Source of the DNA: Coriobacteriaceae bacterium AM113-163
GTDB taxonomy: Bacteria; Actinomycetota; Coriobacteriia; Coriobacteriales; Coriobacteriaceae
NCBI GenBank assembly: GCA_027673765.1
Contig: JAQDWB010000010.1
Location: 1-64,000, forward strand
Length of the DNA: 64,000 bases
Direction of reading: 5' to 3'
Shown here: in pieces, positions 1 to 7,510 of the stretch
How the letters are laid out: each line of letters opens with the position of its first letter
How positions within the stretch are numbered: the stretch's first letter is position 1
Position numbers and translations under genes: made by a program
Notes under the pieces: generated by a model
Database searches by the model: none
Told to the model about the DNA's origin: nothing
The model's input: only the letters and a program-made list of their open reading frames with translations

Positions 1-1
1 A

Positions 2-34
2 GGCCGCCTCGATCAATTTGCGAAAGAATCTTGA
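2..34 (+). CDS. C-terminal end of an upstream gene (possible HigB-like toxin)
   Basis: An open frame enters from the window edge and ends at TGA 32-34, giving only GRLDQFAKES. It lies 29 bases before the start of an antitoxin-like gene, which in turn overlaps a SecB-like gene. In toxin-antitoxin-chaperone modules the toxin is the first gene, so this may be the toxin's tail. Ten residues cannot identify a family; the call rests only on position. Confidence 0.3.
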   Translation, partial: GRLDQFAKES

Positions 35-63
35 CGGTACCGGCTTTCGAAACGGAGAACACA

Positions 64-453
64 ATGAATAAAGTAGATTTATCTGATTTTTACGCCGATA
101 CAGAAACCAGCGAAACACGCGCTTATGAACACGCGCTAGATATCGAGTTTATTGTTCATCGCGAGATGAAGCGTCTGGGTTTAAGCAAAAGCGATTTGGC
201 AAAGCGTATGGGCGTGAGCCTTCAGTCGCTTTCGAAGCTGTTGAATTCTCAGCCCAATATGACGCTGAAGACGATCGCTAGGTTCGAGCTTGCTTTGGGT
301 ATCAATATCGTTCCTAAGGTTACCGTTAGCTATTCTAAAGAGCTACCGTTTCTTTCATCCAACAATTTCGTGCGAGAGCAATGGTCTTTTAGGAACGAGC
401 GTCCGTCCTCGCATGTGAATCTCGAGATGATTTCCGGAGGTTTGGCAGCATGA
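64..453 (+). CDS. XRE/HigA-like antitoxin with chaperone-dependent C-terminal tail
   Basis: A 129-residue DNA-binding protein. Residues about 25-80 form an XRE helix-turn-helix (LSKSDLAKRMGVSLQSLSKL, then a PNMTLKTIARFELALG recognition and dimer segment). A roughly 40-residue tail follows with aromatic and hydrophobic residues (FLSSNNFV, REQWSF). In TAC-type antitoxins such a tail makes the antitoxin dependent on a SecB-like chaperone. ATG 64 was chosen over TTG 31 because GGAG at 54-57 sits six bases before it. The stop overlaps the ATG of the SecB-like gene, so the two are translationally coupled. The HTH is clear; the antitoxin role is inferred from the pairing with SecB and from the upstream open frame. 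It could be an ordinary small regulator. Confidence 0.75.
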   Translation: MNKVDLSDFYADTETSETRAYEHALDIEFIVHREMKRLGLSKSDLAKRMGVSLQSLSKLLNSQPNMTLKTIARFELALGINIVPKVTVSYSKELPFLSSNNFVREQWSFRNERPSSHVNLEMISGGLAA

Positions 454-902
454 GTGGGGATTTTATTGCTCCGATTCAAGTCGTTCATTTGTTCGTCGTT
501 GACTCCGATTTCCATATCGAGGATTCGCCCTCGGATAACATGGAATTAAAAGTTGACGTTAGCTACCAAGATGTCCATCTTTCGAAAAAAGGTAATGATG
601 CACGCGCAAGTCTAAAGATGTGCGTAATTGGCAGCCTCCTTGACAGAGACGAAGGTGCACAGGAGAAGATGCACGCTGGCGTTACAGTATCCATCTCGGT
701 TTCAGCGCAAATGCCAATGAACTCTCCCGATGACGAGGCGCGTCACTACCTTCTTTCAAATGCTATTTCGATGGCATATGCCCATGCAAAGAGCTATTTG
801 ATGGTTGTTACTGGACTTTCACCCATGGGAGCGCTTACATTGCCTGCCATACTTCCTGCAGAGCTGTCAGCAGAGTGTGATGTACCTTTTCAGGGCGAAT
901 AG
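450..902 (+). CDS. SecB-like chaperone of a toxin-antitoxin-chaperone module
   Basis: A 150-residue protein with the SecB layout: alternating beta strands (IQVVHLFVVDSDFHIED, MELKVDVSYQDVHLSK, ASLKMCVIGSLL, VTVSISVSAQM), then a long helix after DDEARHYLLSNAISMAYAHA, ending in a segment (TGLSPMGALTLPAILP) like the Pro/Leu-rich end of SecB proteins. Actinobacteria have one membrane and normally lack export SecB, but some carry solitary SecB-like chaperones that protect an antitoxin, as in the Mycobacterium tuberculosis HigBA-SecB module. The ATGA overlap with the antitoxin gene and GGAGG at 435-439 support a single operon. Family assignment is by strand and helix pattern plus the C-terminal motif, so moderately sure. 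Confidence 0.7.
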   Translation: MSGDFIAPIQVVHLFVVDSDFHIEDSPSDNMELKVDVSYQDVHLSKKGNDARASLKMCVIGSLLDRDEGAQEKMHAGVTVSISVSAQMPMNSPDDEARHYLLSNAISMAYAHAKSYLMVVTGLSPMGALTLPAILPAELSAECDVPFQGE

Positions 903-1152
903 CATTTCCTCGGTGAATCTAAGTCGAATGAGTTGCCACTCATCATTTAAAGTTGTTCTAAAAGCGGCCTTATACAAGCCGTCGTTTTGCAAGAGGGTTC
1001 CTTCCAAGCGGAGCGCATCCCCTTGTTTTTAGTTCGAGACTGGAGTTGAATGGCTGCATCGCCACTTGTCGCTCTGTTGGGTCCCCGGCCGTTATGGTAG
1101 GATGCTCTTAGTGATACAGTCGTCGCGGACTCTACGCGAGGCGATGACAAAG

Positions 1153-1187
1153 AAGGGTCGTTGTTCGGTTTTCCGACAACGGCCCTT
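1153..1187. terminator. Strong hairpin without U-tract
   Basis: Arms of about 16 bases (left AAGGGTCGTTGTTCGG) fold around a four-base loop. Only a short T run follows on either strand, so it may be a weak terminator of the SecB-like operon or a structured repeat. Confidence 0.4.
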
Positions 1188-1255
1188 TGACGTATCCGCG
1201 ACTATTGGATGTTGTCGCGTTTTCGCTTTTGGGCAGTGGGTTTTACCGCGTATTA

Positions 1256-1379
1256 CGGAAGTGCGGGGAAAAATCGAAACTTGCTGAGCACGCCCTGATT
1301 TTTGCTAATAAAACCGCAGGTCGCAAGGTCTCAAATCCGGGGTCTGGTCGGCAGGCCTCAGTTTTTCACCGCACTTCCG
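1256..1379. repeat. 124-bp element with terminal inverted repeats
   Basis: The left end 1256-1273 (CGGAAGTGCGGGGAAAAA) and the right end 1362-1379 are reverse complements at 17 of 18 positions. The interior codes for nothing. An arm-like copy lies at 4331-4354, and a related element of nearly the same length lies at 2120-2242. It looks like a small non-autonomous palindromic repeat (MITE or REP-like). Confidence 0.65.
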
Positions 1380-1404
1380 AAATCACCTGGCGATAATATG
1401 CGGC

Positions 1405-1467
1405 AGCCTCTGGAATCCCCGAGAACACCGGGCTTTTAGCATAAGGGGCGCCGTCCCCTCGGAGGCT
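1405..1467. repeat. Partial hairpin related to the 2120-2242 element
   Basis: AGCCTC (1405-1410) and CCGAG (1419-1423) pair with CTCGGAGGCT (1458-1467). The left half and the loop with CTTTTAGCATAAGG resemble the left half of the element at 2120-2242, suggesting a degraded copy placed directly after the 1256-1379 element. Confidence 0.45.
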
Positions 1468-1829
1468 CCTGGGGCGCGGCCCTTCTGGTTAAACTGCTCA
1501 ATTTTTAATGCTCACCGTGCTCAATTCTCGATGACCATTCGGAGCACTTTTAAGTGGACATCGGCAGATGGAGTCGGGGAGGGGGAGAGCCAAGGTGGGT
1601 GAGGTGTACTTGCCTTGGCGCTATGTTCCGCGCTTATTGGGCTATGCGCGATACGGCGGCTTCGGTATGATGCCGGCTTGAGCTTCTTCGAGATCCCGCA
1701 CCGGCACCTTCCAGGTTCGGTTTATGTCCGCGCCAGTAGTTATCCTTTAAGCAGAGCGGCACGAGTGAACTTGCTACAAGTCTTATGCTGCGAGCATGTA
1801 AACCAATCGGTCGTGAAGGCGAGGTGAGT

Positions 1830-2057
1830 ATGAAAGGTAAAAACCAGCACGTTACGAAGCGGGCGGATGGCAAATGGCAGGTTAAGGGCGAAGGGGCGCG
1901 CCGCGCTTCTTTTGTTACGACGACCCAGGGCGAAGCTATAAAGCGTGGTCGTCAAATTAGTTCTAATCAGCACTCTGAGCTAATCACCCATCGTCCCGAT
2001 GGCAGAATCCGCGCAAAGGATTCCCATGGGCACGATCCCTTCCCGCCGAGAGGATAG
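1830..2057 (+). CDS. DUF2188 domain protein
   Basis: A 75-residue protein matching the DUF2188 pattern: MKGKNQHV at the start, a W.VKGEGA.RAS core, TTTQGEAI, ELITHRPDGRIRAKDSHG and DPFPPRG at the end. The function of this family is not established; members are small, probably beta-rich and often found in accessory regions. ATG 1830 is preceded by GAGGTGAG; a longer reading from 1785 would add residues not seen in the family. It stands alone between repeat elements with a hairpin 14 bases after its stop. Confidence 0.75.
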   Translation: MKGKNQHVTKRADGKWQVKGEGARRASFVTTTQGEAIKRGRQISSNQHSELITHRPDGRIRAKDSHGHDPFPPRG

Positions 2058-2070
2058 GGGCTTGACGCAA

Positions 2071-2110
2071 TTGCGGCTGCGGGCATGGATTAGCGTGTCC
2101 GCAGCCGCAA
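2071..2110. terminator. Hairpin after the DUF2188 gene
   Basis: A perfect 12-base stem, TTGCGGCTGCGG at 2071-2082 with its complement at 2099-2110, around a 16-base loop. There is no T-run, so termination by it alone is uncertain. Confidence 0.4.
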
Positions 2111-2119
2111 ACGCCTGCC

Positions 2120-2242
2120 GGAAGCATGCGGCAAATTCTGGAACCTCCGAGCACAACGGCTTTTCCGCATAAAGGATCCGCAGGTAGAAACATTGTGGCA
2201 TTCCGGAGCGCTCGGCACGCCAGGGATTTGCCGCATACTTCC
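2120..2242. repeat. 123-bp imperfect palindromic element
   Basis: The left arm 2120-2136 (GGAAGCATGCGGCAAAT) matches the reverse complement of the right arm 2226-2242 at 16 of 17 bases. Inner CCGAGC/GCTCGG blocks extend the pairing to about 33 bases per side. Length and GGAAG...GCGG ends resemble the element at 1256-1379. Confidence 0.6.
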
Positions 2243-2367
2243 GAGTTTTGGGCCTCGTACCCTTTGCTCCAGATGCAGCAAACACTTGATTGATGCTATT
2301 TAAGGTCTATAATCAAATAAAAACTCTGAAATATCTTTTCAAAACAATGAAAGGAATTTTGAGGACG

Positions 2368-3585
2368 ATGCTTTGCCAGTTTACCTTCAGGAACTATAGA
2401 TCCTATCGCGACGAAACTGAGCTTTCCATGCAGGCAACATCTATGAGGGAGTTCGAGCGCTCCCTTATAGAGTGTCCTGACGGGCAGAGTTTCCTTCCGG
2501 TGGCTGCGGTTTATGGGCCTAACGCTGGCGGCAAGTCCAACCTGCTCGAGGCTCTTGACTATATTCGTTCGGCGGTGGCAAGGCCGATCAGATTGTTGTC
2601 TGCCAGCACTGATGCGCCAGAAGGTAACCGCTCTTCGATACCCCGTTGCTCTGCGTTCGAGTTCGATGACATGTCGGCTGCTAAGCCCACCGAGTTCGAG
2701 CTCTACTATCGCGCGGGTGAGCATGAGTACCGCTATGCCCTGTCCGTGCATGCAGACGAGATCGTGTCCGAAGGACTGTGGCGGCGCAAATTGGGGGCGT
2801 CACGCACGGCGATGCTGTTCGAGCGCGAGAGTGCAAAGGTTGGGCTCGGTCCCACACTGCGTAAGCTTGTGACGGCTGCGAGATTCAATCCGAGCCTGCC
2901 ATACCTGTCGTTTCTCTGTATCAACTTTGACGCGCCGGTGATCAAGGAGGCTGCCAGTTGGTTTCTTGATGGGGTGTTCCTGAACTACAACAGCTCCTAT
3001 CTGGAGCAGATGCTCGAACAGTTGCTCGACGAGGATGACTCACCCGAGATCACGCGTTTTCTGCGCGCCGTTGACGTGCGTATCGATGGCTTTAGGGTTG
3101 AGAAAGCTCCGGAATGGCGGGGCCAGCGCGTCTTCGTAAAGCATGAGGTGGACGGCAAAGGCTATGAGCTGCGCCTGTCCGAGGAGTCGGCCGGTACTCA
3201 GAAGCTCATGGGGTTGGCGGCGTTTCTGCTGACGTCGCTTGAGCGCGGCGGCACCGTCGTTGTCGACGAGCTCGACGCCAAGTTGCATCCGAAGCTCCTG
3301 CGCTACGTGATTCTGCTGTTCAAAGATCCCGAAGTCAACAAGAGAGGCGCGCAGCTCATCTTCTCGTCTCAGGACGTGTCAACTATGCGAAACGATGTTT
3401 TTCGCCGCGACGAGATATGGTTTGCCGCACGCGGCGAGGGGGAGGCGAGCCAGCTATGGTCGCTCGCCGACATCCACGAGGCAAACGGCAACCTGGTCAG
3501 CAAGAACGCGGCATTCGACAAACAGTACCTTTCTGGCCGCTATGGTGCCGACCCGTATCTCACGCGCATTGAGGAGTGGGATTAG
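2368..3585 (+). CDS. AAA family ATPase (RloA/AbiL-type), probable defence protein
   Basis: A 405-residue SMC/OLD-like ATPase of the AAA_15/AAA_21 type. The N-terminus FTFRNYRSYRDETELSM is typical. Walker A is GPNAGGKS at residues 50-57. A signature region SEESAGTQKLMGLAAFLL precedes Walker B VVVDELDAKLHP (D300, E301). Paired with an RloB gene that starts two bases after its stop, it matches the RloA-RloB/AbiL type of ATPase plus TOPRIM-like nuclease modules, several of which act by abortive infection. ATG 2368 is preferred because the family starts just before FTFRNYRS; ATG 2290 or 2347 are possible. Defence is inferred from family and context. Confidence 0.8.
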   Translation: MLCQFTFRNYRSYRDETELSMQATSMREFERSLIECPDGQSFLPVAAVYGPNAGGKSNLLEALDYIRSAVARPIRLLSASTDAPEGNRSSIPRCSAFEFDDMSAAKPTEFELYYRAGEHEYRYALSVHADEIVSEGLWRRKLGASRTAMLFERESAKVGLGPTLRKLVTAARFNPSLPYLSFLCINFDAPVIKEAASWFLDGVFLNYNSSYLEQMLEQLLDEDDSPEITRFLRAVDVRIDGFRVEKAPEWRGQRVFVKHEVDGKGYELRLSEESAGTQKLMGLAAFLLTSLERGGTVVVDELDAKLHPKLLRYVILLFKDPEVNKRGAQLIFSSQDVSTMRNDVFRRDEIWFAARGEGEASQLWSLADIHEANGNLVSKNAAFDKQYLSGRYGADPYLTRIEEWD

Positions 3586-3586
3586 T

Positions 3587-4255
3587 ATGGCCGCGAAAAA
3601 GTCGAGGGACTGGCGCAGCGGCAAGCGCGAGGGACGCTCTCGCATGGTACAGATGGCGCGCCATCTCGTGGTGACCGAGGGTAAGGAGACTGAACCTCGC
3701 TACTTCGAGGGTGTGCGTGCCGCGTTGGGCGCGGCAAACGAGCGGAAGGTTGCCGTAGTCGTTAAGGGGACTGGCAAACATACTCTCGACCTGCTTGACT
3801 TCGCTGTCGAACACTGCCGCTATGCTCCTGAGACGTTCGACCGTGTGTGGCTCGTGTTTGATAAGGATGACTTTCCTGCATCCGATTTCGATGCGATGGA
3901 GCGCAAATGCGCCGAGCTCACCGATGGATTGAGGACGTTTCATGCACTGTGGTCGAACCCCTGCTTTGAGCTCTGGCCCCTTCTGCACCTTCGATATACG
4001 ACTGCCCCCATGTCGGCCGCAGAGTGCCAGCGTGGCCTCGGTCAAGCGATGTCTAGAGACTTGGGCATCGAGTACCGCAAGAACTTGGCCGGGCTGTTCG
4101 AGGTGGTGGACGGTAAACGAGGCGAGGCATTGCGGCGTGCTGGGCGCCTTATCGCATACCATAGGGGGCTGGGTAACGTTAAGCCATCTGCGCAAAACCC
4201 TGCAACCAAGGTGGGCGAAATTTTCGATGTAATCGGGCCGTATCTGGTTGGCTAG
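3587..4255 (+). CDS. rloB: RloB-like TOPRIM-fold protein, probable defence effector
   Basis: A 222-residue RloB family protein. After a basic start come the family's marks: VTEGKETEPRYFEG (E31, E36), an ...VKGTGKHTLDLLDFA block, VWLVFDKDDF (D92, D94, D95) and SNPCFELWPLLHL. The Glu and Asp clusters are the likely metal-binding residues of a TOPRIM-like nuclease. ATG 3587 follows GAGGAGTGGG and the stop of the ATPase gene, so both are co-translated. Known RloA/RloB and AbiL pairs lie in defence regions; here the pair sits beside a TAC module and repeats. Which nucleic acid it targets cannot be read from the sequence. Confidence 0.82.
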   Translation: MAAKKSRDWRSGKREGRSRMVQMARHLVVTEGKETEPRYFEGVRAALGAANERKVAVVVKGTGKHTLDLLDFAVEHCRYAPETFDRVWLVFDKDDFPASDFDAMERKCAELTDGLRTFHALWSNPCFELWPLLHLRYTTAPMSAAECQRGLGQAMSRDLGIEYRKNLAGLFEVVDGKRGEALRRAGRLIAYHRGLGNVKPSAQNPATKVGEIFDVIGPYLVG

Positions 4256-4330
4256 TCGAGTCTTTGGATTGTCTTTCCGGTTAGGGCGATTGGCAGATTG
4301 TGCTGTGCTATTGCAAGTCCGGTGCGTAGG

Positions 4331-4354
4331 AGAAGTGCGGGGAAATATCGAAAC
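4331..4354. repeat. Solitary arm of the 1256-1379 repeat
   Basis: AGAAGTGCGGGGAAATATCG and four further bases match the left end of the 1256-1379 element with two differences in 24. No matching right arm lies nearby, so this is a half copy. With the copies at 1256 and 2120 it brackets the defence genes. Confidence 0.5.
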
Positions 4355-4392
4355 CCAACTTCCTCAAATAGTTCTTAAAACAGCCTTAAAGT

Positions 4393-4422
4393 TAGACCTG
4401 GTCCGCGTTGACAGCGTACAAT
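4393..4422 (+). promoter_or_regulatory. Putative promoter of the Pel operon
   Basis: TAGACC (4393-4398) and TACAAT (4417-4422) are 18 bases apart. A TTGACA at 4408-4413 has no good -10 at proper spacing. Transcription would start near 4429, leaving about a 40-base leader with ribosome site GGGGAGGAG. No c-di-GMP riboswitch pattern was found. Confidence 0.35.
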
Positions 4423-4469
4423 ACGCGTGTTTGACTAGGCCATAGCAATAATTAGGGGAGGAGTACGCC

Positions 4470-6608
4470 ATGGAGGTGCTGGTTGTTGGCAACACCGCAT
4501 ATGTTGACGATGACTTTTGTGCCAAGGCGTTCCCCGGGGATCATGTCCAGGTTGTTGCCGCCGGGGATGCGCGCCGCGACGAGTCGTCGCCCCATTCCTC
4601 GTGGAAAGAGCTCCTCCAGCACCTGGAGCAGGCCTATGAGTTTGACCGCGTGGTCTACCTGTCTAATTACCTAACCCCGCATGCCGATACCGTGGGCGAT
4701 ATCGAGCTGCTGCGCTCGGTCTTTCGTACGTGCGCGGGTCGCCGGGTCCAACTGCTGTATGTAGCGGGGCCCGCGGGTGCCGAGGGTGCCGCCGATGCCG
4801 CGGGGCAGACGGGCAAGGGAATTATCGCCCGCGCAGGCAACGACCTGTGCCGCTACTACGCTGAGCGCGATGGCCTTCAGGCAAAGATTCTGCGCTTGCC
4901 TTTCTTGTATACCGCTTCTGCCGCACTGGAAGACCCGTTTTTGGTGCCGCTGTTCGACGCGTGCTCAACTGGATCGGTTGCGCTGCAGGGCGAGGAAGAC
5001 TCAGCGTTTCCCCTGTTGTGTGCCGAGGAGCTCGCGGTGTTAGTGCGCCGCATCTTTGACAGCTGGGATGCCTCCTTTGAGACGCTCGACGTTGCCGATA
5101 GTTTCCATCACACGGCGCGCGAGGTTGGCGAGGCGCTCAAGGGCTTGTTCCCCGGTCTTGCCGTGGCCTATGGCGATTCTGCCGGCTATGCCTTGCCCAC
5201 CAGCGATGTCGTTCGCGTGCGCTATGGCTGGTTTCAGCGCTATGACCTGCTGCGCGATCTTTCGACCATTCAGGCGCGTTGGGCCGGCACCCAAACAAAG
5301 AAGGTCAATCCGCTGCGCGCGGCCATCGACCGCATCCAGGTGCATACGTTGCCCGTCAAATGTCTAGAGACGGTACTCGCCTTCGTGCTCTTTGAGTGCC
5401 TGACCCGCTTGTTTGCCCAGTCCTCCCAGCTCAACGTTCTTGACTATCGTCTGCTTTATGTGGTGTTGATCGGCACGCTGTATGGCCTGGACTTTGGCCT
5501 GGTTGCTGCCTTGCTGGCTTCCGTTGGCTTGGCACTCGACTACTTTGTGCTCTATGGCTACACCTTTGAGGGACTGTTTTACGAGCCGTCTAACTGGCTG
5601 CCGTTTATCGCGTACTTTGTGGCGGGCGCCGTGTGCGGCTATGTTCAGCTGCGCAACAGCGAGGCCATTCGCGTTGAGCGCGACCAAAACGAGCTCGTGC
5701 GCAATCGCAATACGTTCCTGACGCAGCTGTATCACGATGCCATTGAGGACAAGCGCGCCTACAAGCGCCAGATTGTGGGGCGCCATGATAGCTTTGGCAA
5801 GATCTTTGCTGTGACGCAAGAGCTCGACATGCTCAACCCGCGCGACATCTACCGCAAGTGTTGCGAGCTCATGGGCGAGATTCTCGCAAACGATTCGGTA
5901 GCAATCTACCATGTTTCGGGCGGGGCGTTTGCACGTCTGGTGGCGGCGAGTCCCGCGATTGCCGACGATGCCGCGCGCTCGCTTACGCTTGAGCAGCTCA
6001 AACCCATCTTGGGCGACGTGGGCTCATCGGGCTTATGGGTGAATCGTGGGCTTACGCCGGGCCTTCCCATGTTTGGATACGCCATCGAGCGCGACGGTGC
6101 GCCCGCCGTGTTGATCTTTGTGCGCCGTGCGGCCGAGAATCAAATGACGCTCTATTACCAAAACCTGTTCCGCATCTTGTGCGGCCTGGTCGAAAGCGCG
6201 CTGGGACGTGCCTTTGATTATGAGGCCGTGGCGCGGGATAGGCGCTGCGTTGCCGGTACATGCGTGCTCAAGCAGGCGGCCTTTGGTCAAGAGCTTGCGG
6301 CCGAGCAGGCGCTGGCAGACAACAAGATGGGGAGCTTTGTGCTCCTGCGCGTGGTGCCGGGCATGGAGCCCATCGGCGAGCTGGTGGGCGCGATTGGCTC
6401 TGCGATCCGCGAGAGCGATGCCGCGGGCTTGGTCGACGGCGACACGCTCTACCTGCTCATGCGCCAGGCAAAGGCATGCGATTTGCCCATTATCCGCGAG
6501 CGCCTGAGTGCGAAGCAGATCGCGGTGGAACCCGTCGATGGCGAGGATATCGTGGCGCTGCTGCAGCGCATTGGTAGCGTCGGCGACGGTGAGGGGGATG
6601 CCGCGTGA
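4470..6608 (+). CDS. pelD: PelD-like c-di-GMP receptor with N-terminal SDR-like domain
   Basis: A 712-residue membrane protein. Residues 1-280 have a short-chain-dehydrogenase/epimerase shape (VLVVGNTAY, VVYLSN, LLYVAG, ILRLPFLY) but lack a proper glycine-rich NAD motif and the YxxxK pair, so the domain is probably not catalytic. Residues about 296-396 hold the membrane segments. Residues about 430-560 are GAF-like. The end is a degenerate GGDEF domain in which the active site reads VDGDT, while the inhibitory-site motif RESD (647-650) is intact at the right distance. PelD binds c-di-GMP at this site to switch on Pel secretion; same role inferred here. First gene of an eight-gene overlapping operon. 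The N-terminal fusion is unlike the shorter Pseudomonas PelD. Confidence 0.85.
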   Translation: MEVLVVGNTAYVDDDFCAKAFPGDHVQVVAAGDARRDESSPHSSWKELLQHLEQAYEFDRVVYLSNYLTPHADTVGDIELLRSVFRTCAGRRVQLLYVAGPAGAEGAADAAGQTGKGIIARAGNDLCRYYAERDGLQAKILRLPFLYTASAALEDPFLVPLFDACSTGSVALQGEEDSAFPLLCAEELAVLVRRIFDSWDASFETLDVADSFHHTAREVGEALKGLFPGLAVAYGDSAGYALPTSDVVRVRYGWFQRYDLLRDLSTIQARWAGTQTKKVNPLRAAIDRIQVHTLPVKCLETVLAFVLFECLTRLFAQSSQLNVLDYRLLYVVLIGTLYGLDFGLVAALLASVGLALDYFVLYGYTFEGLFYEPSNWLPFIAYFVAGAVCGYVQLRNSEAIRVERDQNELVRNRNTFLTQLYHDAIEDKRAYKRQIVGRHDSFGKIFAVTQELDMLNPRDIYRKCCELMGEILANDSVAIYHVSGGAFARLVAASPAIADDAARSLTLEQLKPILGDVGSSGLWVNRGLTPGLPMFGYAIERDGAPAVLIFVRRAAENQMTLYYQNLFRILCGLVESALGRAFDYEAVARDRRCVAGTCVLKQAAFGQELAAEQALADNKMGSFVLLRVVPGMEPIGELVGAIGSAIRESDAAGLVDGDTLYLLMRQAKACDLPIIRERLSAKQIAVEPVDGEDIVALLQRIGSVGDGEGDAA

Positions 6609-7510
6609 TCTCGCTTGTCGTAGCTGCCGTCTTGTTGCTGATCCATGCGCTGGTTTGCCTGGTGCTGTGGACGCTTATGAAGTTGGGCCAGCTGGCGGTT
6701 CGCGGGCACATGCTTGCCGTAATGGTGCTCGTGCCGTTGTGGGGCCCGCTGCTGGTAGTGCTGCTTATCGCGCGCAGCGTCGTGTTTGGCGCGGATCTTA
6801 AGGACGCCACGTTGGAATCGCTGCGCATTAACGACGAGCTGCATCGCAGCATCTTGGTGCACGACCGCGATGCCGATGCGGGCGTGGTTCCGCTCGAGGA
6901 GGCGCTCATCGTCAACGACCCGGCAGAACGGCGCCGCCTAATGCTCTCCATGCTCACCGAGGAGCCCGACGCGTACCTGGCGCAGCTGCAGGCGGCTAAG
7001 CTTAACGACGACGTTGAGGTGGCGCACTATGCCGCGACGGCGGTGGCGCAGATCTCCAAGGAGTCCGACCTTAAACTGCAGCAGTTGGAACGTGCCTTTA
7101 AGACCGACCCGAGCGCGCAAAACCTCAATGAATACTGCAATTTTCTTGGCGAATACTTGGGCTCGGGTTTGGCCGAGGGGCGCGTGGCTCAGATTCAGCG
7201 CCAACAGTACGCGCGCCTGCTTGCGCGTCGCTGCGAGCGCGAGGACACCCTTGAGCTTCGCATTCGATACGCGACGGCGCTGGCCGATGTCGGACAGATC
7301 GACGAGGCGCAGGCCGTGACCGACCAGCTGGTGCTCGACGTGCCCGAGGAGCAGGAGGTTTGGATGCTTTGCCTGCGCCTGGCGGTGATGCGCCGCGACG
7401 GTGACGAGGTCCACCGCGTGATCGATGCGATTGACAAACAGCATGTATACTTGAGCGCCGCCAACCGCGAGGAACTGGCGTTTTGGCGCAACGGAGAGGA
7501 GGCCCGATGA
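6605..7510 (+). CDS. pelE: PelE-like membrane TPR protein
   Basis: A 301-residue protein with two N-terminal membrane segments (about residues 4-26 and 36-58) and a helical TPR-like remainder (repeated A...A..L patterns from about residue 110 to the end). PelE is a small inner-membrane TPR partner of PelD in the Pel synthase complex. Its ATG overlaps the pelD stop by four bases. Sequence identity within the family is low, so the call depends on topology and on lying between pelD and the deacetylase gene. GC and codon use match the neighbours. Confidence 0.75.
   Translation: MISLVVAAVLLLIHALVCLVLWTLMKLGQLAVRGHMLAVMVLVPLWGPLLVVLLIARSVVFGADLKDATLESLRINDELHRSILVHDRDADAGVVPLEEALIVNDPAERRRLMLSMLTEEPDAYLAQLQAAKLNDDVEVAHYAATAVAQISKESDLKLQQLERAFKTDPSAQNLNEYCNFLGEYLGSGLAEGRVAQIQRQQYARLLARRCEREDTLELRIRYATALADVGQIDEAQAVTDQLVLDVPEEQEVWMLCLRLAVMRRDGDEVHRVIDAIDKQHVYLSAANREELAFWRNGEEAR

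Larger units (their letters stand above)
903..1829. other. Repeat-rich non-coding stretch
   Basis: No convincing gene is visible in these 930 bases. Short open frames have no good ribosome site and no recognisable protein. What it holds is structure: a strong hairpin at 1153-1187, an inverted-repeat element at 1256-1379 and another hairpin at 1405-1467. The part from 1480 to 1829 shows nothing recognisable beyond the ribosome site of the next gene. Confidence 0.6.

Noticed and set aside
1066..1827. Several 60-75 codon frames in the repeat-rich stretch
   Set aside because: No ribosome sites, overlap inverted repeats, and no recognisable protein.
4256..4469. c-di-GMP riboswitch before pelD
   Set aside because: No GEMM-type conserved blocks seen; control more likely at the PelD protein.
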